DNA of 64,000 bases, from the NCBI GenBank assembly GCA_963807355.1, contig CAWEBX010000012.1, positions 112,840-176,839 of the forward strand, given 5' to 3'. The translations under genes and the position numbers were made by a program. The notes under the pieces are model-generated. The model made no database searches. It was not told the origin of the DNA and saw only the letters and a list, made by a program, of their open reading frames with translations. Below, piece by piece: positions 47,168 to 54,833 of this stretch. Each line of letters opens with the position of its first letter. Position 1 is the stretch's first letter. Origin of the DNA: Nitrobacter sp963807355. Its GTDB lineage: Bacteria > Pseudomonadota > Alphaproteobacteria > Rhizobiales > Xanthobacteraceae.

Positions 47168-49090
47168 ATGCCGAAGCCGCCGATCCTTGAAGTTGTCGCG
47201 GAGACCGGACAAGCAGTTGAGCCTCCGCCTCCGGAAATCTTGGAACCAAACGCGGATCTCTCGCCGGAGGAGATTGAGCAGGCACGCAGGGACTATCTGC
47301 TCACGCGATTCTGGATCAGCGCCAAAGGATTTTGGGGTGCCAACGGCGGCAAGCTGGCATGGGTGTTGTCTCTCGGCCTGATCGCCTTGATTATTACAAA
47401 CGTCGCATTTCAATATGCCATCAACGTCTGGAATCGCGCGATCTTTGACGCCATCGAGAAGCGCGACTCCGCCACGGTTTATTATTTAACGGGGGCATTC
47501 TTCCCGCTCGCGATCGGCAGTGTGGCGCTCGGTGTTTTTCAGGTGTTCGCACGCATGGGCATCCAGCGCCGCTGGCGCGCATGGCTGACCGATTCAGTGG
47601 TGTCGCGGTGGCTAACCAACGGCCGCTACTATCAACTCAATCTTGTCGGCGGCGATCACGAAAACCCGGAATATCGTATTGCCGAGGATCTGCGAGTCGC
47701 CACCGACGCGCCGGTGGATTTCGCGTCTGGCGTGATATCCGCCTTCCTCTCGGCTGCAACCTTTATTGTAGTGCTCTGGACCATCGGTGGCGCTCTGACC
47801 CTGACAGTCAGCGGTTCGACATTTACCGTGCCCGGCTTCCTGGTGGTGGCGGCGGTGATCTATGCCGGAGTAACCAGCAGTTCGATGGTTTACATCGGAC
47901 GTCACTTCGTCGCGGTTTCGGAGAGTAAAAACCAGGCCGAAGCCGAATATCGCTACGCGTTGACGCGCGTTCGCGAGAACGGTGAAAGCATCGCCCTGTT
48001 GGGTGGCGAGGAGGAAGAGCGCAGCGGAATCGACAAAACGTTCGCCAGCGTCATCAAGCAATGGGCGCTCCTCTGCGGTCAGCACATGCGCACCACCATC
48101 GTCTCGCAGGGATCGAGCCTGATCGCTCCGGTCATCCCGCTGTTACTATGCGCGCCGAAATACCTCGATGGCAGCATGACGTTGGGACATGTGATGCAGG
48201 CCGCATCGGCCTTCACCATCGTGCAAAGCGCGTTCGGCTGGCTTGTCGACAATTATCCCCGTCTGGCTGACTGGAATGCCTGCGCGCGGCGGATTGCGTC
48301 GCTAATGATGTCGATCGACGGGCTGGACCGGGCCGAGCGTGGCGACGGCGTCGGCCGCATTCAGCGCGGCGAGACCGAGAACGACGCGATGCTCAGCCTT
48401 AACGACTTGTCCGTGACGCTAGACAACGGCACCGCCGTGGTGGGAGAAGCGGAAGTGATCATCGAGGCCGGCGAGCGCGTACTGGTGGCGGGCGAGTCCG
48501 GGACCGGCAAAAGTACGCTGGTGCGTGCTATCGCTGGTCTTTGGCCATGGGGTGGTGGCAGCGTCAGCTTCCATGCCGACCGCCGGTTATTCATGCTCCC
48601 GCAAAAGCCGTACGTGCCGTTTGGCACGTTACGTCGCGCTGCCGCCTACCCCGCGGCTGCGGAAGACTGGACTCTCGAACAAATTGGCACTGCTCTGGAC
48701 AAAGTAGGACTTGCTCACCTCAAGGAGCGACTTGAGGAAGAGGCGCCCTGGGACCAGACGCTGTCGGGGGGCGAAAAACAGCGGCTCGCTTTCGCCCGGC
48801 TGTTTTTGCATAACCCCGATATTATCGTGCTGGACGAAGCAACATCCGCGCTCGACGCAAAGAGCCAGGACAAGATGATGGACCTCCTTAATAAAGAGCT
48901 CCCTAATGCCACCGTCGTCAGCGTGGCGCATCGCGTCGAACTCGAAGCCTTTCATACTCGAAAGATCGTTCTGGAGCGAGGTAAGGGTGGCGCGAAGCTA
49001 GTCAGCGATATTGACCTCATTCCGCGCAAGGGAAAACGCCGGCTGCTGGGTCGTTTCCTGCGCCAGCGTCACCGCAAGGCATCCCGTTGA
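47168..49090 (+). CDS. ABC transporter, fused membrane and ATPase domains (SbmA/BacA/YddA type)
   Basis: 640 residues. The N-terminal half is an ABC_membrane_2-type domain (FWISAKGFWGANGGKLAWVLS, AFQYAINVWNRAIFDAIEKRD, RWRAWLTDSVVSRWLTNGRYYQL) with about six helices, and the C-terminal ATPase has GESGTGKST (about 441), LSGGEKQRLAFARL (about 532) and VLDEATSALD. This class imports peptides, vitamin B12-like compounds or long-chain acyl substrates, and its rhizobial member BacA matters for host interaction; the substrate here is unknown. ATG 47168 starts the frame, with no strong Shine-Dalgarno. Confidence 0.85.
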   Translation: MPKPPILEVVAETGQAVEPPPPEILEPNADLSPEEIEQARRDYLLTRFWISAKGFWGANGGKLAWVLSLGLIALIITNVAFQYAINVWNRAIFDAIEKRDSATVYYLTGAFFPLAIGSVALGVFQVFARMGIQRRWRAWLTDSVVSRWLTNGRYYQLNLVGGDHENPEYRIAEDLRVATDAPVDFASGVISAFLSAATFIVVLWTIGGALTLTVSGSTFTVPGFLVVAAVIYAGVTSSSMVYIGRHFVAVSESKNQAEAEYRYALTRVRENGESIALLGGEEEERSGIDKTFASVIKQWALLCGQHMRTTIVSQGSSLIAPVIPLLLCAPKYLDGSMTLGHVMQAASAFTIVQSAFGWLVDNYPRLADWNACARRIASLMMSIDGLDRAERGDGVGRIQRGETENDAMLSLNDLSVTLDNGTAVVGEAEVIIEAGERVLVAGESGTGKSTLVRAIAGLWPWGGGSVSFHADRRLFMLPQKPYVPFGTLRRAAAYPAAAEDWTLEQIGTALDKVGLAHLKERLEEEAPWDQTLSGGEKQRLAFARLFLHNPDIIVLDEATSALDAKSQDKMMDLLNKELPNATVVSVAHRVELEAFHTRKIVLERGKGGAKLVSDIDLIPRKGKRRLLGRFLRQRHRKASR

Positions 49091-49539
49091 AGGATGCACT
49101 GCGAAGTTCTCCAGAGCCTGCCCAGGGTTGACCATAGCGCCAACAACGCGCCTACGCACACCGCCATCGCAGCGAACTATTGTCTAGGCGGTCCGGCTGA
49201 GGACATCTGACTTCGACGAACACCTTCCTCACGCGACGAAAAGGCTGATCAAATGGATCATCAGCTTTGCCGCACAGACCGCGATGCCGAAATCCGTCAC
49301 CATCAGCAAAAATTGTCTCTCTTGTTCATCCAATTCTGAGAAGATTCTGCGCATTGGAGATCCTCCTCCCGCGCAAAACGTCCTCTATCGCTGGTTTGTT
49401 CCAATCCTCGCATACTGCGCCGTGCCACGCCGCCTTCCACCCCAACGCCTCACATGATCGTGACACACCGAAGGATCGACGGCAGTGGAGATTGCGCTAA
49501 TCTCTCAATGCAAGCTCAACGTGCCTTGGGAGACTTGAA
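49091..49539. other. Gap with one weak hairpin, no gene recognised
   Basis: 449 nt. Around 49236-49267 there is an imperfect inverted pair (AAGGCTGAT / ATCAGCTTT). No coding signal. Confidence 0.35.
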
Positions 49540-49692
49540 ATGTCAGACCATAGCGAGATTGTGTACTCAACGTCGGATGGAATGGACTATCCGGCTCATG
49601 AGCGGCAGTACAAAGCGTTCATTAAGGTAGGGGCGACCGCCACAGCGGCCGTAGCCACCATTGTCGGGTTGATGGCGATCTTCCTCACTTGA
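49540..49692 (+). CDS. aa3-type cytochrome c oxidase subunit IV-like microprotein
   Basis: 50 residues: MSDHSEIVYSTSDGMDYPAH, then one membrane helix (FIKVGATATAAVATIVGLMAIFLT). The DHSE...S.DG.DYPAHE..Y pattern plus a single C-terminal helix matches the small alphaproteobacterial aa3 oxidase subunit IV family. GGGAGA lies 6 nt upstream of ATG 49540 and a strong terminator follows. It stands alone with no oxidase genes nearby, so it is an orphan or a second copy. Confidence 0.75.
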   Translation: MSDHSEIVYSTSDGMDYPAHERQYKAFIKVGATATAAVATIVGLMAIFLT

Positions 49693-49711
49693 TTGTGCGA
49701 TCACCGTTCTA

Positions 49712-49740
49712 AAGGCCGGCATTTATGCCGGCCTTCTTCT
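49712..49740 (+). terminator. Intrinsic terminator after the subunit IV-like gene
   Basis: A 9-bp perfect stem AAGGCCGGC / GCCGGCCTT with a 6-nt loop, followed by CTTCTTC; 19 nt after the stop. Confidence 0.85.
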
Positions 49741-50176
49741 TCGCCGCTGCGGACCAGCGTCACGCACTAGATAATCGCCTCCCCACCTGAGCCGTAATTG
49801 GGTTGTCAGGACGCACAGCCGCACGGGCGTTAGAATGGTTCGAATGATCATCGAATTGCCTTGTGATGCCCGTTGATAGTTCTAGGGTGGACTTCCGTGT
49901 TGGCGGTTTAAAACCGATCCAGTGCGGCCCCGGCGCGCCGCTTCCCAGGACCGCGCGTCGGGGGACTTGATCTCAGGCGAGACGTGTTGCGGATCAACTC
50001 GAGCGTTCTCGCGCTGGGGGGCCGGCTTCATAACTGACCCGTTGGTTCGGAGCAGTTATGAAGCCGGCCCCGCCACCTCGGTGACGAGTTTATCTCATTT
50101 TAACTCGCGCACCGGAAGTCGCTGGCGCCAAGATCATCCCATTCTCTCCTTCGTCTAAAGCGGGAGGAATAGCCTT
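49741..50176. other. Gap with a long inverted repeat
   Basis: 436 nt without a recognised gene; contains the 19-bp perfect inverted repeat at 50018-50071 and GC-rich sequence before it. Confidence 0.35.
50018..50071. repeat. 19-bp perfect inverted repeat
   Basis: Left arm GGGGCCGGCTTCATAACTG (50018-50036), right arm its exact complement (50053-50071), 16-nt loop. There is no T tract on either side, so a REP/MITE-type element is as likely as a terminator. Confidence 0.8.
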
Positions 50177-50362
50177 ATGTCCGAACAACTCACGACCCTG
50201 CAGGATCGCCTGACAGCCTGGGCCGACGAGGTTCGGGAGCAGACGGAGACGATGGCGCCAGGGCCTGAACAAGACGCGTTGCTCAAGAAAATCGCACAGG
50301 CCGACAAAACCACAGAACTTTACGATTGGATCAACTCGCCGGAGCTTCAACCGCCGAAGTGA
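50177..50362 (+). CDS. Small hypothetical protein, paralogue of the gene at 44758
   Basis: 61 residues from ATG 50177 with GGGAGG about 9 nt upstream. Acidic and helical (LQDRLTAWADEVREQTE, GPEQDALLKKIAQADKT), ending YDWINSPELQPPK. It shares the QDRL, LLKKI.QA.. and W.NSP.LQ pattern with the protein at 44758-45000. Function unknown. Its stop is 1 nt from that of the convergent gene at 50364. Confidence 0.65.
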   Translation: MSEQLTTLQDRLTAWADEVREQTETMAPGPEQDALLKKIAQADKTTELYDWINSPELQPPK

Positions 50363-50363
50363 T

Positions 50364-50567
50364 TCATGGGACCAATGTTTTGTCCTCTCTCCTTCCATCA
50401 GGCTCAGGCATCGGAAACGTCGTGCGTGTACGGTTGATCAACACATCCATGCTCAACATGATCGACGGCGACGGTTTCACCCAGCGCAATTCATCGCGCA
50501 GCCTGTCCAGCGCGTCACGTGCCCCGGCGGCGTAAGCGCGGCCCTTTCTGGCGCGGTGTTTGCTCAT
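50364..50567 (-). CDS. Possible small basic protein
   Basis: 67 residues with an Arg/Lys-rich N-terminus (MSKHRARKGRAYAAGARDAL). GAGG lies 7 nt upstream of ATG 50567. The convergent stop fits snugly against the gene at 50177. There is no family I recognise, so this may be chance. Confidence 0.35.
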   Translation of the reverse strand: MSKHRARKGRAYAAGARDALDRLRDELRWVKPSPSIMLSMDVLINRTRTTFPMPEPDGRREDKTLVP

Positions 50568-51249
50568 TCTCCATCCTCAGGAGCACCCGCGAATTGCGGC
50601 GCGGCCTGCTGCCGTCAGTATGATTGAAGACAGAGTGCGCGGGAATTGGGTTGTGGCCCAACTACCTCGTTCTCGTCTTCGTCTGGCAGGTCTGCCCAAT
50701 ATGGCCAGATGAGATTGGCGGCACTTCAATCGATCGCGGCGACGCGAATCCCGCAGCTTGCTGCTGCGACCCCTTCACGGGGGCAGATAGACCGACCTTT
50801 GCGGAATCCGCCGGGAACTCGCGACTGCGCTGAGCCTGTATGCGCACGTCAAAGATCTCGTGCGTGCACGATCGTCGCGTTGGGTTTCCCGCTACCGCCG
50901 AATGCGAAAACGGTGGACGGTATCGCTAGAGAGCACGATCTCCTGGGCGTCAGCCGGAACAGATTCCGACATCGAAGCCCTGGTGACTACACCGCGGAGT
51001 TTGCTCGACGCGCCTGCTTGTCGACGGCGAGATTAACGGCCAGCGGTCGGCGAGATGTCAAGGCAGACCGGCTGCAGCGGCCATCGGAGTCCAACGAAAT
51101 ACCTTCGACTTGAGCTGGTCCACGACGCCTTGAACGGCTGAACGCGAGCTGCTGGGCCTTACTCGGCAGCCACCTTACTGAGGACATTTCGCTTCTGGCC
51201 TGGACAGCCAAAGGGCTTGACGGGATGAAGGGCCTCAATCCCGCTCGCC
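50568..51249. other. Decayed sequence, no intact gene
   Basis: 682 nt with no open frame of credible protein. The last third may be the eroded N-terminus of the L,D-transpeptidase pseudogene that follows. Confidence 0.4.
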
Positions 51250-51828
51250 GTGTGGCGACGCTTCAAGGAAACAGCTCGAGAGCGTTTCCCCGACATAGAG
51301 CGAGGCGCTCTTAGCGGCGCTTAACCCGCATGCGGAATTCTCACAGGCCGGCACAACCCTCATGGTCGCCAACGTCCTCAAGGCCAAGCCATCCACGAAA
51401 CGTCACCCGAATTGAGGTCAAAGGATCTCCAAACGATCAAGGCTTTCTCCGAACGACGAATGCCTCGTCGCGTTTTACCCTGCGACCGTGGGTAGCGAGG
51501 AGAAGCCATCGCCGAGCGGGACGCTGAAGGTGCTCGCGGTGCGTAGCAACCCTTTCTACCGTTACAATCCGGACTACAAGTTCAAGGGCGTGAGAGCACG
51601 CCGCGCCTTCACCATCAATCCCGGACCGAACAATCCCGTCGGTTCGACGTGGATCGCGCTATCGGAGCCGGGCTACGGTATCCACGGCACTTCGGAACCC
51701 TCTAAGGTCAGCAAGGCTGGTTCAACGGCTGTGTGAGGCTGACCAATTGGGATGCGGCGCACCTGGCGCATGGTGAGAAAGGGGTCACGGTGGAATTCCG
51801 CGACAAAGGACTCGCAGGAGAGCGCTAG
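51250..51828 (+). pseudogene. Decayed L,D-transpeptidase (YkuD domain)
   Basis: Fragments in different frames line up with one exported murein-crosslinking enzyme: LLAALNPHAEFSQAGTTLMV (about 51307-51366), DECLVAFYPATVGSEEKPSP, NPFYRYNPDYKF, PGPNNPVGSTWIALSEPGYG then IHGTSEPSKVSK (to about 51715), and NGCVRLTNWDAAHLAHG (to the TAG at 51826). The catalytic Cys is therefore in a different frame from the catalytic His, and at least three frame changes plus an internal stop (after KRHPN, about 51409) occur. The usual SHGC reads (F)NGC. This is a dead gene; sequence error alone cannot easily explain it. Confidence 0.75.
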
Positions 51829-52179
51829 GCCGGCCAAGTAGCGGGCGTCGTCCAACGGTGATAAGGGTCTTCACGGGTCGCCACGTATCGCGATCACATC
51901 GTGGGTACCGTCATCTATTCGGTTTTGCAATCCATGCGCTTGTCGCCGCTTCGGCTGGAACCGCGATCACGTCCGCTGAACATTCGGACTTCGTCCTTGA
52001 CCCGCCAATTTCGACGCGCGCATTTTTTCGCGGACATCATTGTCGGGATGAAAACGCGATCCGATGCCCTGACAAAGCGGCCGGACCCCGAAACAGGTAG
52101 GAAGAACATCGCTAAGATAACGATCTCGCCTGCTTCGCTGCGTCTACCCGCAGCGGGCCGGTGACTGTTGAAATTTTTG
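51829..52179. other. Gap after the L,D-transpeptidase remnant
   Basis: 351 nt, no recognised gene; probably more decayed DNA. Confidence 0.35.
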
Positions 52180-52422
52180 ATGGAAGAGGACGACAGCCAA
52201 GAACAGCCTGCGGCGGAGCCGAGATCTCTTCACGATCTGCCTGTTGATATCGCGATTAGGCTTCGCTGGGTGCTGCGAGACATTCGAGCGGGTCGCTTAA
52301 AGCTGATCGCGCCCTCGAGCGATGATTTGAGATCACTTGCAGAGCTCGGTTTGGTCACCGTGGATGACGACAAGCTTATCCTGACGGAAGCAGGATATTC
52401 GGCGATTGGCATCCCCAGATAG
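52180..52422 (+). CDS. Small hypothetical protein, possibly winged-helix-like
   Basis: 80 residues from ATG 52180 (a TTG at 52168 would add four). The Gln/Glu-rich start is followed by SLHDLPVDIAIRLRWVLRDI and a C-terminal part ELGLVTVDDDKLILTEAGYSAI, which resembles the end of a helix-turn-helix/winged-helix fold. No ribosome site is clear. Function unknown. Confidence 0.5.
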   Translation: MEEDDSQEQPAAEPRSLHDLPVDIAIRLRWVLRDIRAGRLKLIAPSSDDLRSLAELGLVTVDDDKLILTEAGYSAIGIPR

Positions 52423-52442
52423 AAGCCCACCCGGAGCGGCTC

Positions 52443-52613
52443 ATGTTGACCAAGTCAGAACAGTACAGAGAAAATGCCCGCAACTGCGGTGAACTCGCCG
52501 ACGATGCGAAGGACCTGCCTTCGAAGAACCGCTACAGACGCATGCAGGATGCCTGGCTCGCACTTGCCGAGGAGCAAGACTGGCTAGATGGTCAGTTGAC
52601 ACCTCACAAATAG
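52443..52613 (+). CDS. Small hypothetical protein, 56 residues
   Basis: ATG 52443 with GGAGCGG 3-9 nt upstream. MLTKSEQYRENARNCGELAD then KNRYRRMQDAWLALAEEQDWLDG: amphipathic, likely helical. I recall similar short ORFs being common in Bradyrhizobium relatives, though no function is known. A CCCGC hairpin follows the stop directly. Confidence 0.6.
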   Translation: MLTKSEQYRENARNCGELADDAKDLPSKNRYRRMQDAWLALAEEQDWLDGQLTPHK

Positions 52614-52615
52614 AA

Positions 52616-52632
52616 AACCCCGCCGGAGCGGA
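52616..52632. terminator. CCCCGC-CGGA-GCGG hairpin
   Basis: Follows the 56-residue gene by 3 nt and is preceded by AAAA, so the minus strand reads hairpin plus TTTT. Likely bidirectional terminator. Confidence 0.55.
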
Positions 52633-52676
52633 CCCTCAACAAGAAGCAGTAGCCGCGGGAATGCAGGGCGACTCCG

Positions 52677-52799
52677 ATGCGGACGCTAGTCGTCCATCTG
52701 CCCTTATTGTATTTTGGAACGGTCGTCATCGTAGCCATTTGCATTGGTATCGGTCGACGCCGTCGCCCCAGACGTCGCCGCGACAAAAGGAGGGTTTGA
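52677..52799 (+). CDS. Possible 40-residue membrane microprotein
   Basis: ATG 52677 to TGA 52797 encodes one hydrophobic helix (LLYFGTVVIVAICIGIG) and an Arg-rich tail (GRRRRPRRRRDKRRV). The stop overlaps the next ATG as TGATG, typical of coupled genes, and the ribosome site of the next gene (AAAGGAGGG) lies within its last codons. Its own ribosome site is weak. Could be a leader peptide. Confidence 0.45.
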   Translation: MRTLVVHLPLLYFGTVVIVAICIGIGRRRRPRRRRDKRRV

Positions 52800-53059
52800 T
52801 GAACAAGCGTAAGAACTTGTCTCACATCCGAACACTGATAAAGGCGCGTGGGCAGGAAGTCCCCTCTCGACAGGGGGATAAAGAGCCTTCCCTCGATCCC
52901 AGGGAAGCCTTGGTGGATATCCGAACACTGGCCCGTGTTGCCATAGAGAGTGAGGACACCGCCGTCATGAAGCGCGATTTAGAGATGATCCTGACGATCG
53001 TGGATAAGGCTTTGCCGAGCGGGCCAGAAAACCCCTCCGAAGCGATCTTCGGAGCGTAA
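52799..53059 (+). CDS. Hypothetical protein, 86 residues
   Basis: ATG 52799 with AAAGGAGGG 6 nt upstream, one of the best ribosome sites in this zone. MNKRKNLSHIRTLIKARGQEV then an acidic helical part (EALVDIRTLARVAIESEDTAVMKRDLEMILTIVD). No signal or membrane segment. Unrecognised. It overlaps the 40-residue frame by TGATG and is followed by a hairpin at 53097. Confidence 0.6.
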   Translation: MNKRKNLSHIRTLIKARGQEVPSRQGDKEPSLDPREALVDIRTLARVAIESEDTAVMKRDLEMILTIVDKALPSGPENPSEAIFGA

Positions 53060-53096
53060 TTCTAAACGGCCGGCCCCGAGACCCGAAATATAAAAT

Positions 53097-53110
53097 CCCG
53101 CCGGAGCGGG
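53097..53110. terminator. CCCGC-CGGA-GCGGG hairpin
   Basis: Perfect 5-bp stem with CGGA loop between TAAAAT and GTTGAGTTT. Same family as 52616 and 54685. Confidence 0.55.
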
Positions 53111-53209
53111 GTTGAGTTTGCAGGCAAGCGTGCCGGCGGAAAAGCAAATGGCCCGAAGCATTGCCCGGGCCATCCAAATCGCGAGCGAGCGTACATCCGG
53201 CTCAGCTCA

Positions 53210-53326
53210 CTAACCTATCCGAAGGTTCTCCGCGCTCTCTTTGCCGCGGTTCGCCACGACCTCGTAGGACACCTTGGCACCCTCTGCCAGGCCGTTAAAT
53301 CCGGCCTTCTCCACCGCTGAGATGTC
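53210..53326 (-). pseudogene. 3' fragment of a cold-shock domain gene
   Basis: Thirty-eight codons read ISAVEKAGFNGLAEGAKVSY then EVVANRGKESAENLRIG to a TAG at 53210. This is the last half of a CspA-type RNA-binding protein. The first half (FVHI and RNP1/RNP2) is missing; the match begins exactly at ISAVEK (preceded by D) and the sequence upstream belongs to another frame. It overlaps the end of the open frame at 53215-53742, so this looks like a recombination junction. Confidence 0.75.
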
Positions 53327-53691
53327 TTCAATTGGAGTTTTTCCATTTCCCGGATTGATGACATGTCCGGATTGGCGCCGATGTCCAAGTTACCCCAACC
53401 AGTCGACAACTCATGAGCGGCCATGACCATCAGGTGATCTGCTCTCGCCGCGTGCCACTGCGCGCACCACATCAGCAAAAGGCTTTCGCTCGTGCCGAAT
53501 TTCTCGACCAGCGCGGGGCTGAACGTGATGTTCTCGATGGCATCGATGGCCGCTTCCCGGATGAAGGACGCGACTGTGCTATTCTCGGAAACAACCTGAT
53601 CCATGACTTCCTCATAGGGTTGGGCCAGGCCTGTCACAGTGTTCCAGACTGTGGCAGGCCGCCTTGGGGCTGGCTGTTCGTTCTCGCGGCT
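53215..53691 (-). CDS. Hypothetical protein fused at its 3' end to a cold-shock remnant
   Basis: From GTG 53691 the frame encodes about 120 plausible residues (TVWNTVTGLAQPYEEVMDQV, NITFSPALVEKFGTSESLLLM, HELSTGWGNLDIG) then about 38 residues (TSQRWRRPDLTAWQRVPRCP and on) that are only the out-of-frame reading of the cold-shock fragment. The native C-terminus is therefore probably lost near 53330. A start at 53742 is also open. Function unknown; the second half of the real part is helical. The 53743-53842 stretch upstream is A+T-rich. Confidence 0.45.
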   Translation of the reverse strand, partial: SRENEQPAPRRPATVWNTVTGLAQPYEEVMDQVVSENSTVASFIREAAIDAIENITFSPALVEKFGTSESLLLMWCAQWHAARADHLMVMAAHELSTGWGNLDIGANPDMSSIREMEKLQLKTSQRWRRPDLTAWQRVPRCPTRSWRTAAKRARRTFG

Positions 53692-53842
53692 CACCCCGTG
53701 GCCGCGATCCGGGCAGCATGACGCCCCTCGTGCTATTGTCAAGTTATTGATTTATCTACATGTATTCTGTTCGACAGATACTTTTCCCTACAGAAATTTT
53801 GTAAACCGATACATCAGCAGGATCTCTGTCGGCTTAGGAAAT

Positions 53843-54028
53843 ATGCCAGCGGCGACAACAGCTCGGACAGCATCGATGAAGCGATGGCGGCCAGCATCCA
53901 GGAATGCTGTTGATTGCGTTCAACAGACTTTCTGTGCATCAACAACTTCGCTGCTCAGGGCACGGCCGATCGCACAAGCCATCCGCTGCTTTGTAGCGAT
54001 CGGGCTGAAAGCGAGGAGGGATAGATGA
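53843..54028 (+). pseudogene. Possible remnant ending in a ribbon-helix-helix-like tail
   Basis: The reading frame ends RPIAQAIRCFVAIGLKARRDR just before the next gene, similar to the SRSEAIRRLVEIGLKAK tail of the gene at 54320. The earlier part has no family features and probably is out of frame. Likely an eroded copy of the same C-terminal helix. Confidence 0.35.
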
Positions 54029-54336
54029 GCGAACCTACGGATTTTGAGCTAACCACGATCTTCCTCGTTCTGAACGAGGGTAGCCCAGATGAGCATGGTG
54101 TGCGCGTAGGCACCGTAAACTTGTCGTCGGAAGACGAGCGTATGCAGGAATTGATCGGGACCCCAAAAGTGTATGGCCTGGTCCAGGAGGCGCTAACGGC
54201 AGCGGGCGAAACAGTGGGCGCTAAGAGTTGCTTTGCATTCATCCCGGCTACCGACGAGGAGCGTAAGGCTTGGGAACAGGAGCGCCCGGGCACTCGCGAG
54301 GGTGTGTACTTTCTGCCCTATGAAGCGAGGAAGTGA
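54025..54336 (+). CDS. Hypothetical protein, 103 residues
   Basis: ATG 54025 has GAGGAGGG 5 nt upstream (the site lies in the previous frame's end). Acidic protein: TDFELTTIFLVLNEGSPDEH, GTVNLSSEDERMQELIGTPK, then ATDEERKAWEQERPGTREGV. No signal or membrane segment. No family recognised. It overlaps the following 50-residue gene by 17 nt. Confidence 0.6.
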   Translation: MSEPTDFELTTIFLVLNEGSPDEHGVRVGTVNLSSEDERMQELIGTPKVYGLVQEALTAAGETVGAKSCFAFIPATDEERKAWEQERPGTREGVYFLPYEARK

Positions 54337-54472
54337 TGGCAAGGTGCCGCCTACAGACCTAAGCCGGGACGAATGCAAGGCAGGCCCGCCGGTTGGTGTC
54401 GGGAAGCATCCGTCGCGCTCCGAAGCCATCCGCCGCCTTGTAGAGATCGGGCTGAAGGCGAAGCTGAAATAA
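54320..54472 (+). CDS. Small ribbon-helix-helix-like protein
   Basis: 50 residues from ATG 54320, overlapping the end of the previous gene. The C-terminal half HPSRSEAIRRLVEIGLKAKL is the helix-2 signature of CopG/Arc-type DNA-binding or antitoxin proteins, but the N-terminal strand that reads DNA is not obvious, so it may be a fragment. GAGGAAG-like bases lie inside the start region; no toxin gene is adjacent. Confidence 0.5.
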   Translation: MKRGSDGKVPPTDLSRDECKAGPPVGVGKHPSRSEAIRRLVEIGLKAKLK

Positions 54473-54488
54473 GACGCAAAAAATTGAA

Positions 54489-54663
54489 ATGAAAGACATT
54501 CAACACCGTATCGAAAAGCTCCTCACCGACGCAGAGGACTGCGCGCTGATCAGCAGAGCTCGCTACTGTTCCAGCGAAGAGAGAGGCATTTCCGAAGCTA
54601 GCCACTGACTATCGCAGGATGGCCCTCGAGCTAGAGGCGATCGTAATCAACGACGCCATTTAG
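54489..54663 (+). pseudogene. Small helical protein gene with one frame change
   Basis: ATG 54489 starts MKDIQHRIEKLLTDAEDCAL. The frame soon becomes poor, while another frame gives ELATVPAKREAF and KLATDYRRMALELEAIV to TAG 54661. One extra base near 54550 explains it. It looks like a small gene of a family widely seen in this group, hit by a single insertion or a sequence error. Confidence 0.5.
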
Positions 54664-54684
54664 GACGATCACGAAAAATAAAAA

Positions 54685-54700
54685 CCTCGCCCGGGCGGGG
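54685..54700. terminator. CCTCGC-CCGG-GCGGGG hairpin
   Basis: Follows the previous gene, A-rich before, one G-U pair in the stem. Same family as 52616 and 53097. Confidence 0.5.
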
Positions 54701-54833
54701 CTGAAGGCGAAGCGGTAGTTTAGTGGATAGATCGACAGCACCATCTGCGCGTCGCTCGATGCCAATCGAGTGTCCTGCGTTCATCGAGCATTCAGTGAAA
54801 CGGGAATTATCTTCCGGTCGTGGAGGTAAACAC

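Noticed and set aside
54712..54790. tRNA-like start (GCGGTAGTTTAGTGGATAGA)
   Set aside because: No matching acceptor stem, no GTTCGAATC-type T loop and no clean anticodon arm; at best a fragment.
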